Both the position numbers and the translations under genes were made by a program. A model generated the notes under the pieces. It saw only the letters and a list, made by a program, of their open reading frames with translations, ran no database searches and was not told the DNA's origin. Below, in pieces: positions 10,136 through 17,413 of a stretch of DNA of 64,000 nucleotides (its first letter is position 1; every line of letters begins with the position of its first letter). Source of the stretch: Halocatena halophila (GTDB lineage: Archaea; Halobacteriota; Halobacteria; Halobacteriales; Haloarculaceae). Location: NCBI GenBank assembly GCA_027563145.1, contig CP071306.1, positions 2,232,001 through 2,296,000 of the forward strand. The letters are read 5' to 3'.

Positions 10136-10546
10136 ATGAGCGATTCACTGATTGCGCAGGCTCGCACGGCGCTCGAAAACGCCTACACACCGTATTCGAC
10201 GTACGCCGTCGGTGCAGCGATTGAAACGGCCGATGGAACCGTGTTCACCGGCTGCAACGTCGAAACGGCGAACTACTCGAACACGCTCCACGCAGAGGAA
10301 GTCGCCATCGGAACGGCCATCGCGGCCGGTCATCGATCGTTCGAGCGACTCGCGGTCAGCTCGGCCGCTCGCGACGGCGTGACGCCGTGTGGGATGTGCC
10401 GACAGACGCTGGCCGAGTTCTGTTCAGAATCATTCGAGATCCACTGCGATGGAGATTCGACCGTCGATCGGTACACGCTCGGTGAGCTGTTACCGGCCGC
10501 GATTTCAGAATCGACGCTCCGTGGGGCAACCGAGAACGAGGATTGA
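10136..10546 (+). CDS. cdd: Cytidine deaminase
   Basis: This 136-residue cytosolic enzyme hydrolyses cytidine or deoxycytidine to uridine or deoxyuridine. The zinc site is complete: His52 and the proton-shuttling Glu54 in the HAE motif, with Cys85 and Cys88 in PCGMC. The length matches the small tetrameric class. It lies 30 bases after the transporter permease and 25 bases before the phosphorylase, so imported cytidine would be converted to uridine and passed to the next enzyme. Confidence 0.96.
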   Translation: MSDSLIAQARTALENAYTPYSTYAVGAAIETADGTVFTGCNVETANYSNTLHAEEVAIGTAIAAGHRSFERLAVSSAARDGVTPCGMCRQTLAEFCSESFEIHCDGDSTVDRYTLGELLPAAISESTLRGATENED

Positions 10547-10571
10547 GGGCGATGGGGCGTGAACAGCTGGT

Positions 10572-11378
10572 ATGGAGGGAGCCGACGACCGACAGTATCA
10601 CCTTGCTGTCGCTCCGGGCGACGTGGCCGAAACCGTTCTGTTGCCCGGCGACACCGAGCGGGTCGCGAAAATCACCGACCAGTGGGACCACGCCACCGAG
10701 GTCGCATCTCACCGGGAGTATCACACCGAAACGGGGGAAACGAACGGAACGCCGATCTCGGTCACCTCAACTGGCATCGGGAGTCCATCGGCGGCGATTG
10801 CCGTCGAAGAGCTCGCAGCGGTTGGTGCAACGACGTTCATCCGTGTGGGCTCCTGTGGCGCGATCGACCCCGAACTTGAGCTGGGGGATGTCGTCATCAC
10901 GCGCGGTGCGGTGCGCGTCGAAGGAACGAGCGACGAGTACGTCCGCGAGTCGTATCCGGCCGTCGCCGACGAACGCGTCGTCACGGCGCTCGTCACCGCC
11001 GCAGAAGAACTCAACATTCCGTACCACGTTGGGATCACTGCCAGCACTGATAGCTTCTACGCCGGGCAAGGTCGCCCGGGCTTTGGGGGCTATCAGTCCG
11101 CCGCGGGAATCGATCGGTTCGAGGCGCTGAAAAACGCGGGCGTTCGCAACTTCGAAATGGAAGCCAGCGTCCTGTGTACGCTCTCATCGCTGTTCGGACT
11201 GCGGGCAGGGGCGGTCTGTACGGTGTACGCCGACCGGGCAGGCAACGAGTTTGAGGTGACTGGCCAGCGCCGAGCGGTGCGCGTCGCAAATCGTGCGGTC
11301 GAGATTCTCGCCGCAATGGATCAGGCAGTTGCCGATGCCGACGCAGAGCGTTGGCACGCCGGGCTCACGATCAAGTAG
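10572..11378 (+). CDS. udp: Uridine phosphorylase-type nucleoside phosphorylase
   Basis: This 268-residue NP-I family phosphorylase splits a nucleoside with phosphate into the free base and ribose-1-phosphate. Family motifs visible are LLPGDTERV near the N-terminus, the phosphate and ribose region RVGSCGAID, and NFEMEAS, whose Glu-Met-Glu binds the ribose. Placement after cytidine deaminase favours uridine as substrate. Ribose-1-phosphate could enter the archaeal pentose bisphosphate route, which is inference. It ends with TAG at 11376-11378, directly abutting the convergent methyltransferase locus. Confidence 0.92.
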   Translation: MEGADDRQYHLAVAPGDVAETVLLPGDTERVAKITDQWDHATEVASHREYHTETGETNGTPISVTSTGIGSPSAAIAVEELAAVGATTFIRVGSCGAIDPELELGDVVITRGAVRVEGTSDEYVRESYPAVADERVVTALVTAAEELNIPYHVGITASTDSFYAGQGRPGFGGYQSAAGIDRFEALKNAGVRNFEMEASVLCTLSSLFGLRAGAVCTVYADRAGNEFEVTGQRRAVRVANRAVEILAAMDQAVADADAERWHAGLTIK

Positions 11379-12127
11379 CTATTTCTTGGCACGAACGACC
11401 AGGCGATCTGCCGTGTGATCGAAGGGATCGCCCGTGAGCGAGCCAAACACGGATATCGAATCGAAGCCAACGCGTTCGAGCAGCTGCGTGAGCTCGTAGG
11501 CCGAATAGAGCCGGTGTGAAACCGAATACTCCGCAACCGTGCCGTCATCGATCACCGTCCAGCTGTTCTCGATCCAGGAGAAGTTGTCTTTGATCGTTCG
11601 CTCTTCAAGAAAATACGTATCATCGACCGTGCTCCAGCCACGCGGTTCGAAATCCGCACTGATCGTCTCTTTGCTCGCCAGACTCATCAGCAACGTACCG
11701 CCAGGAACGAGCGAGTCGTACCAGTTCTGTGCGGTCCGTTCGTCGTCTGCCCGCGATTCGAAATAGCCAAATGAGGTGTACAGATTGAGCAGGCAATCGA
11801 ACGTCTCCGGGCGGACGAACTGTCGCATATCTCCCTTGAGAAACGTACACCGCTCAGCAACGCCCGTTCGGTGGCGCGTGCTCTCGCTCGTTCGAGATAC
11901 TGTTCGGTCAGATCGACGCCGGTCACCTGATAACCCCGATCTGCGAGCTCGACGGCGTGTCTCCCCACGCCCCACGGGAGATCACAGACGTGTGCCCCTG
12001 GAGATGGCTCGAGCAGCTCCAAGAACGTCTCCACCTGCTCCGATGCGGACTCGAGATGGCCTGGAGAGAACACGAACGGCGCAACGGTCTCCCAGAACGA
12101 TTCATCCTCGTGCCACGATTGATCCAT
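11379..12127 (-). pseudogene. SAM-dependent methyltransferase gene split by a -1 frameshift
   Basis: Two minus-strand frames together make one class I methyltransferase. The N-terminal part (from ATG 12127) carries the SAM-binding motif CDLPWGVGRHAVEL and reaches GVDLTEQYLERA. The C-terminal part continues in another frame with FLKGDMRQF, a conserved LYTSFGYF and the rest of the fold to 11379. The two join near 11863-11865, where a run of three C (plus strand) seems to be one base short. Adding one base restores the sequence ERGVAERC. This is either a real inactivating mutation or a sequencing error. Intact, the product would be about 249 residues. The substrate is unknown. Confidence 0.85.
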
Positions 12128-12189
12128 ACTCCACCGTGCCAGCCAGCAGAGTAAAAAATGAGCCGATCAGACGGTCACGGCTGTCGATC

Positions 12190-13353
12190 TCACATGTCGG
12201 GCCAGGCTTTGAGTGCCCGCTTGTAATCGGTGATCTGATTGATCCATTTGGCGGCAATTCCCTTTTTGAGCGCCTTGGCACCGTATCCACCGAAGGTGTC
12301 GAACGGAACGCCGACGACGTTACTGGCGACAGCGGACTCGCCGACGGAGATGGCCGTTCCTTTGTCGTCGTACGTCCAGCTGCGCAGTGGCCGTCCATCG
12401 ATCGACCGACTGATGTTCTCACCGACAACTTCGGCGGCCTGCCAGGCAGCTTGCGCAGTCGGCGGTGCACCGTCGCCGGAGGGCTGCTCAATGAGAGCGG
12501 AATCTCCGATGGCGAACACGCGGTCATCGCTCGTTTCGAACGTGGATTCTGCCTGGAACCGATGGCTGCGTTCGTCCTGGTCGAGATCAACTGACGCTGC
12601 CATCTCCCGACCGGTGATGCCGCCGGTCCACAACAGGACGTCGTATTCGAGCTCTTTTTCGTCGCCGATGTAGACGGTCTCTCCGTCGACCTCGGTGATG
12701 AACTCGCCGGTGTGGATCTCGATGTTCTTCTCGTTCAACAGCTTCGTGAGCTTCCCTTGCACTTCGGGGTCGCCCGGTGGGAACACGCTGTCGAGCCCTT
12801 CGACGAGATGGATGTCGATCGGCGCACGATACTGATCACGGAAGACGGCAATCTCACCCGCGCTCTGGATTCCCGACAGTCCTGCACCGCCAACGACAAC
12901 CTGGGCAGGATCCGTTCTGGAGGCGTCTTTCGAGGCACGTTTGATGTCATCGTGAATATCGAGCGCATCGCGGAGGCTCTTGAGCGTGTGTGAGTACCGC
13001 TCAAGCCCGTCAATGCCGAAAAAGGCAGTACTCGATCCGATTCCAACGACACAGTAATCGTACGCCACGTCGTCGTGGTCCGCCAGCTCGACCGTGCGGT
13101 CGTCGAGATCGAGACCCGTCACTTCAGCCTGGATAAATTCGGTCTGTGGGCCCTTGATCTCCTCGATTGGAATGCGAACCTTCTGCTGAATCGACGGATC
13201 GCGAATGCACCGGTGTGCCTCGTGCAACACTAGATGGTGGTCAACGTCCGAAATCCACGTGATGGTTGCCCGATTTCCAACCTCCGCTTCTAAACTTTTG
13301 ATCGCACCGGCACCGGCATACCCCGAACCAAGGACGACGACGTTCTCCGTCAT
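12190..13353 (-). CDS. FAD/NAD(P)-dependent oxidoreductase, type II NADH dehydrogenase-like
   Basis: This 387-residue two-dinucleotide-binding-domain flavoprotein has an FAD-binding GSGYAGAG at residues 9-16. An NAD-binding VVGGAGLSG lies in the middle, and the FAD-contacting FAIGDSA motif lies before the C-terminal third. This architecture fits non-proton-pumping NADH dehydrogenase (NDH-2) or a sulfide:quinone reductase relative. The CxxC redox cysteines of quinone-type disulfide reductases are not seen, which favours NDH-2. I chose ATG 13353 (MTENVVVLG) because residues upstream of it do not belong to the Rossmann fold. The physiological acceptor is inferred to be menaquinone. Confidence 0.85.
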   Translation of the reverse strand: MTENVVVLGSGYAGAGAIKSLEAEVGNRATITWISDVDHHLVLHEAHRCIRDPSIQQKVRIPIEEIKGPQTEFIQAEVTGLDLDDRTVELADHDDVAYDYCVVGIGSSTAFFGIDGLERYSHTLKSLRDALDIHDDIKRASKDASRTDPAQVVVGGAGLSGIQSAGEIAVFRDQYRAPIDIHLVEGLDSVFPPGDPEVQGKLTKLLNEKNIEIHTGEFITEVDGETVYIGDEKELEYDVLLWTGGITGREMAASVDLDQDERSHRFQAESTFETSDDRVFAIGDSALIEQPSGDGAPPTAQAAWQAAEVVGENISRSIDGRPLRSWTYDDKGTAISVGESAVASNVVGVPFDTFGGYGAKALKKGIAAKWINQITDYKRALKAWPDM

Positions 13354-13484
13354 ATACCTTTGTCCGGTTCCCGGAGATACAAAGCCTTTGAAACGCATGT
13401 TGAGAGTTCGATCGTGGAAAGTGCTAACTGAGCCAGCAGAGAAAGAGAGCTGTCGCTATTGCGAGCAGGAGCTGGGGGGCCGCC

Positions 13485-14018
13485 TCAGTGGCTCGGATCG
13501 CCGACAGGTGCCTCCATGCTCGTGGTGGAGACGATCAGAACGTTATCAGTTTCGTCTTTCCCGTCGATCGTGCCTTCGATGAGCAGCCCGGAACGTGGCG
13601 TTGGACCGATCGAGACGGCATCACCCTCGTGAAAACGATTGATCGATCCGTGGAGGCGAATCTCCGCCCGACAGAGATCTGGGTGGTGAACGCTCGTCAG
13701 GTCGATCTCCTGGACGTTTGCGTCGTCGATATCCTCGCCGTTGTGCGCGAGCGGGACGTTTGCCGGTTCGTCGAGATTCTGTACTCCGAGCGCTTCGTAC
13801 GCGTTCGCAGTCGGCTTGTATCCACCTTTTGGACCGGGTACCCCCTCAACGAGCTGTAGCGCCTTCAGCGACTGCATCTGGTTGCGAATCGTCCCCGGAT
13901 TCCGGTTGACCCCCTCCGCGATATCCTCGCCTTTGATCGCTCGCTCCGATTGTCCATACAGGTTAATCAGCTCCCGAAGGATGTCTTTTTGACTGGTCGT
14001 AAGCTCGATTGACGACAT
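13485..14018 (-). CDS. Winged-helix transcriptional regulator with C-terminal effector domain
   Basis: This 177-residue protein has an N-terminal helix-turn-helix at about residues 5-75, including the recognition segment NRNPGTIRNQMQSLKALQLVEG. A glycine hinge (GPKGGYKPT) leads to a beta-rich C-terminal domain with DLTSVHHPDLCRAEIRL and GPTPRSGLLIEG. The N-terminus resembles the domain found before CBS domains in COG2524 regulators, but no CBS domain is present here. The family is common in haloarchaea. The ligand and targets are unknown. It lies upstream of the NDH-2-like gene on the same strand, with a gap of 131 bases. Confidence 0.75.
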   Translation of the reverse strand: MSSIELTTSQKDILRELINLYGQSERAIKGEDIAEGVNRNPGTIRNQMQSLKALQLVEGVPGPKGGYKPTANAYEALGVQNLDEPANVPLAHNGEDIDDANVQEIDLTSVHHPDLCRAEIRLHGSINRFHEGDAVSIGPTPRSGLLIEGTIDGKDETDNVLIVSTTSMEAPVGDPSH

Positions 14019-14238
14019 GCCAAACTATTTGATACCGCCTTTGATAAGTCTCGCGGTGGAAGAGCTCGCTCGCCCTGCGTTCTGCGTAGCCGTCCGAAAA
14101 ACCGGCCCGCTTTCTCGCATATTCATTCCAGATGCGCTTTCGCCTCATCAGCCTGGTCGAATGACTGATTGCTCCGAATCGACCGATTTCCACACCCCGC
14201 GGACAGTTTTTCCGTATCAGCCGGCTGGATCGAGATCC

Positions 14239-14247
14239 CTATATTAT
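14239..14247 (+). promoter_or_regulatory. TATA box of the arginase gene
   Basis: CTATATTAT lies 21-29 bases before ATG 14268, the usual distance for a leaderless haloarchaeal transcript. An ATG at 14261 is in another frame and is not the start. Confidence 0.6.
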
Positions 14248-14267
14248 TGTAACGGTTACCATGAGTA

Positions 14268-15167
14268 ATGCCAGATTCGATTCGAACCATCGGCGTCCCG
14301 ATGGATCTGGGGGCTGACAGACGGGGTGTCGATATGGGTCCGTCGGCGATTCGCTACGCCGGTCTCGCAGACGAACTGATGGAACTGGGCTACCACCACG
14401 AGGATATCGGTGATCTGACCGTCGCCAACCCCGCAGAAGGGTCCCACGAGACCGACGAAACCGGCTCGATAACGGCGAAATACATCGCCGAGGTCGAGGA
14501 CGTCTGTGAAGAGCTCACATTCACGGTGGCCTCATCGATCGAAGACGGGGCGACGCCGCTGGTTCTCGGTGGCGATCACTCGATCGCCATCGGATCCGTC
14601 CGCGGTAGCGCTCGCGACGGCGATATTGGCGTCGTCTGGTTCGACGCACACGGCGATTTCAACACCCCCGAAACCTCTCCAAGCGGCAACGTTCATGGCA
14701 TGCCACTCGCCGGACTGTGTGGGCATGGCTGGTTCGAATCCACCGACTGGACACAGGCAGCGATCGATCCCGAACGAATTGTGATCGTTGGTGTCAGAAA
14801 TCTCGACGAACAGGAACGTGCGGCGCTCCAGGACAGTCCAATCACCGTGTTTACCATGAGCGACATCGACGAACGGGGTGCGAGTGCTGTCACTCAGGAA
14901 GCCCTTGAGATTGCAACTGGACCGGATGGTGTTCACATCAGCCTCGATCTCGACTGGCTCGATCCTGACGAAGCACCAGGTGTCGGTACGCCCGTCCGTG
15001 GCGGTGTCACTTACAGAGAGGCACACGCCGCGATGGAATCGATCGATGCTGCATCGATCAGATCGTTCGAACTCGTCGAAGTGAATCCCATTCTCGATAC
15101 GCACAATACGACCGCCGAACTCGCCGTGGAACTCGTTGCCAGCGCGTTCGGTAAACGCATTCTCTGA
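14268..15167 (+). CDS. rocF: Arginase (ureohydrolase family)
   Basis: This 299-residue ureohydrolase would split arginine into ornithine and urea in the cytosol. All binuclear manganese ligands are present: His104 in GGDHSI, Asp126, His128 and Asp130 in WFDAHGD, and Asp227 and Asp229 in SLDLDWLDP. The substrate-loop segment SPSGNVHGMP (His143) and the closing VNPILDTHNTTAELAVEL are those of arginases rather than agmatinases. Agmatinase or formimidoylglutamase activity cannot be excluded from sequence alone. It is monocistronic with its own TATA box. Confidence 0.9.
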   Translation: MPDSIRTIGVPMDLGADRRGVDMGPSAIRYAGLADELMELGYHHEDIGDLTVANPAEGSHETDETGSITAKYIAEVEDVCEELTFTVASSIEDGATPLVLGGDHSIAIGSVRGSARDGDIGVVWFDAHGDFNTPETSPSGNVHGMPLAGLCGHGWFESTDWTQAAIDPERIVIVGVRNLDEQERAALQDSPITVFTMSDIDERGASAVTQEALEIATGPDGVHISLDLDWLDPDEAPGVGTPVRGGVTYREAHAAMESIDAASIRSFELVEVNPILDTHNTTAELAVELVASAFGKRIL

Positions 15168-15220
15168 GCTCATATTATTTTCCAATTTTTCTGAACTATG
15201 TATCAACAGTTTGAGAAAGT

Positions 15221-15229
15221 ATTAAATTA
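15221..15229 (+). promoter_or_regulatory. TATA box of the cysteine-rich small protein gene
   Basis: ATTAAATTA sits 24-32 bases before ATG 15253. This is the spacing expected for leaderless transcription and supports the small gene being expressed. Confidence 0.5.
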
Positions 15230-15252
15230 CACCCCATATTCTATAAAATTGC

Positions 15253-15360
15253 ATGCCAAAAACTTGTGATGCATGTGGTAAGCCGATTCAGAGACCCCAG
15301 ACGAGTTGTTCATCCCATGGTGGATCATACCACGATGGGTGTACCTGTCCGGAGTGTTAG
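15253..15360 (+). CDS. 35-residue cysteine-rich putative zinc-binding protein
   Basis: A complete small gene between arginase and PRPP synthetase encodes 35 residues beginning MPKTCDACGKPIQ and ending CTCPEC. It has a CxxC knuckle (Cys5, Cys8), Cys19, and a closing C-x-C-x2-C (Cys30, Cys32, Cys35), plus His22 and His27. This is enough for one or two zinc sites. Haloarchaea are known to encode many such one-domain zinc-finger micro-proteins; this one I do not recognise. A TATA box lies 24-32 bases upstream and the gene ends with TAG at 15358. It is too short for most gene callers. Confidence 0.7.
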   Translation: MPKTCDACGKPIQRPQTSCSSHGGSYHDGCTCPEC

Positions 15361-15402
15361 GGCACCGCTGTGGTGTGACCGTTCCTCTGGTTTGTCCTTT
15401 TT

Positions 15403-16251
15403 TTACCTGAGTTCGGTTGCAATGGCAGGAGCGACGCTGACAGTACTGACAGACCGCTCGATTGTATCGGTGCCGAACAGTTTGGTAACGCCTGCACCAC
15501 CGAGTGTTGCCTGAGCGCTATCGGCGAGCACTGGATGAATACAGCCGGCGTAAATCGACCGTGCTGCCTGGCCATTGAGCTGTTCGATTGCTGTTGCCAT
15601 CGTTGAGCCGGTCGCTATGATATCGTCGGTGAGGATCACGTCGCGGTCAGCCACATCGGTGTCGTGTGGTTCGATGCTGACAGTACCGGTTTTTCTGTCC
15701 CTGTGCTTTTCGAAATAATCGGTCTCGCCGGATCCGTACGCGTCTCGGACCGCGCCCGCGAGTTCCGTTGCCCCCTCGTCTGGTGCGAGAAAGAGCGGGT
15801 CCGTGAGCCCTTCCGGGAGCCCCTCGGCGAGACGTGGTGCCCCATCGACGATTGCACACGGCACGTCGAACAGCTCGGTGATGGCTGGCTCGTGCGGACT
15901 GACCGTGAAGACGCGATCGGTCGTCGTTGAGATTGCCTGGGCTACCGCTCGTGCAGTCACTGGCTCGCCGTCGCGAAAGGCGCGATCCTGTCGGGCATAT
16001 CCCATATATGGGAGGATGGTGAGCACTTCGTCTGCCTCGCGTGAGGCCACCTCCTGGAGCTGGAGCAGCTCGATGTGTGCGTCCGCGGTCGTCGTAGAGC
16101 AGACGATCACGGCGCGGTCGTCAGTTGACGGCAATTGGAGTTTGAATTCGCCGTCAGCGAATCTGGTGATCTCGGGCACAGCGAGCTCCTCGTTCAGATG
16201 GTGTGCCAGCCTGGTAGCGACAGACTGGGCCGTCGAAGCGGGTATGATCAT
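15403..16251 (-). CDS. prs: Ribose-phosphate pyrophosphokinase (PRPP synthetase)
   Basis: This 282-residue enzyme transfers pyrophosphate from ATP to ribose-5-phosphate, making PRPP for purine, pyrimidine, histidine and NAD synthesis. It shows the tandem phosphoribosyltransferase-like domains, the flexible segment YARQDRAFRDGEP that closes on ATP, and the PRPP-binding loop VILTDDIIATGSTM. The length is that of the short archaeal class, which lacks the bacterial C-terminal extension. It is followed upstream, on the same strand, by a beta-propeller gene 39 bases away. Confidence 0.95.
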   Translation of the reverse strand: MIIPASTAQSVATRLAHHLNEELAVPEITRFADGEFKLQLPSTDDRAVIVCSTTTADAHIELLQLQEVASREADEVLTILPYMGYARQDRAFRDGEPVTARAVAQAISTTTDRVFTVSPHEPAITELFDVPCAIVDGAPRLAEGLPEGLTDPLFLAPDEGATELAGAVRDAYGSGETDYFEKHRDRKTGTVSIEPHDTDVADRDVILTDDIIATGSTMATAIEQLNGQAARSIYAGCIHPVLADSAQATLGGAGVTKLFGTDTIERSVSTVSVAPAIATELR

Positions 16252-16290
16252 GTCCGTGGAGTACAGATCGGTGGATAAACCGGTTTCCGT

Positions 16291-17082
16291 TCAGCGAACG
16301 GCCAGTCCGGCGACAGCTGGCACGCCGATCGAGCGCGTTCGCCACCCATCGCCGTCTTCGATACAAATCGTTCCATCGATGGTCACGACGTAGATCCGGT
16401 CACCTATTGCGACGCCTGCCAGCGGTTCGTCGACCGGCAGCTGCTGTTCGACCCACTGAGACCCGTCTGAATGCGTGTAGAGACGATCGTTGGAAATAGC
16501 AACGGTTAGCGCTTCAGCTCGGGCAATATCTACCACGGTCCCATCGAACAGTCGATTCCAGCCGTTTTCGAGCCGATACAGTCCCACGCCTGTCCCACAC
16601 AGCACCGAGTTATCGACGGAGATCCCCCGGACATCGTCAAGTCCGACCGGCGTTGGCTCGCCATTTCCGAGGCGAAATACGCCGGAGGGCGTCCCAACGA
16701 GTGTTCCACCGACCGCCGTGATCGACTCCCAGGGAGGTGATTCCGACTGATAGCACGTTTGCCAGCTGCCATCCGTGTATCGTGCAATCCGATCCGTACG
16801 AGCGCCAACGATTCCATCGTCGAGCGTAAGTGCCGTTGCCGGACCGAATCCGGTCGGCTCGAATTTCCCGTCGTCAAGTTGGAGGAGATCATCCGCTGTT
16901 GTGGCTATGACTACCGATCCGTCCCCGTCGATTGCCGTCGCAGTGGTCCGATCGAGCAGTCCGAACTCTCCAACCATCCCACCAGAACATTCGACGCGGA
17001 CAATTCCGACCTCCGAAGCCACGAACACCGTGGTGGTTCCCATAGAATCGCTGAACACGCGTTTCTCGTCGATGGTGCTCAT
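16291..17082 (-). CDS. HVO_0234-like beta-propeller protein
   Basis: This 263-residue protein is built of repeating four-strand blades, for example EVGIVRVECSG, TVDIARAEALTVA and GDRIYVVTIDG. It has no signal peptide or membrane anchor. Its place directly before prs, together with its repeat pattern, matches from memory the conserved haloarchaeal family annotated HVO_0234 family beta-propeller. The function is unknown. Its start codon lies 40 bases upstream of prs's own start region on the same strand, so the pair may share a transcript. It lacks visible catalytic residues and may be a binding scaffold. Confidence 0.75.
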   Translation of the reverse strand: MSTIDEKRVFSDSMGTTTVFVASEVGIVRVECSGGMVGEFGLLDRTTATAIDGDGSVVIATTADDLLQLDDGKFEPTGFGPATALTLDDGIVGARTDRIARYTDGSWQTCYQSESPPWESITAVGGTLVGTPSGVFRLGNGEPTPVGLDDVRGISVDNSVLCGTGVGLYRLENGWNRLFDGTVVDIARAEALTVAISNDRLYTHSDGSQWVEQQLPVDEPLAGVAIGDRIYVVTIDGTICIEDGDGWRTRSIGVPAVAGLAVR

Positions 17083-17413
17083 GGTAGAACAGCGCGCGCC
17101 AGCACCCTACGTATTCCGAACCGGCCTGTCTACGGTCGCATTTACACGACCAACTACGTAAAAAATATGATGGGTTCGGGGTGAACATGATCGGGATGGG
17201 AATATGACCGTCGCTACCAGGGACCATGCAAGTAAACGGATCGTTACTCCAGCTGGAAACATTTCGCATAATTTATAATATCGGGTGTGGGCCGTAACTG
17301 ATTTTAGTGCTGGATTGGAACCGAACTGTCGTGTGACTCGTTCGTTTCCAGGCCGGCAGAGTCTAGCACCGTCGTCTGCACACGTCCCCAGTGCCCAGTA
17401 CGTCTGAATATCT
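17083..17413. other. Divergent intergenic region, 331 bp
   Basis: This stretch separates the beta-propeller gene (minus) from the histidine kinase (plus). An AT-rich CATAATTTATAATATC at about 17266-17281 could be a TATA region, though it lies more than 130 bases from ATG 17414. On the minus side a TTTTTTACG stretch near 17155-17165 may serve the propeller gene. I see no convincing small gene, RNA or repeat in it. Confidence 0.4.

Noticed and set aside
5189..11378. Degenerate second ATP site in the nucleoside transporter ATPase as a sign of decay
   Set aside because: An altered second Walker A and B is normal for RbsA-type double ATPases, so it is not evidence of a broken gene.
13428..13487. 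Hydrophobic minus-strand stretch (QLLLAIATALFLCWL) just after the winged-helix regulator
   Set aside because: The frame has no ATG, GTG or TTG start before it reaches a stop inside the regulator gene, so no small membrane protein can be supported.
14130..14200. TGATGA on the minus strand upstream of arginase as another C/D sRNA
   Set aside because: No D box at the proper distance and no closing stem; the C-like box stands alone.
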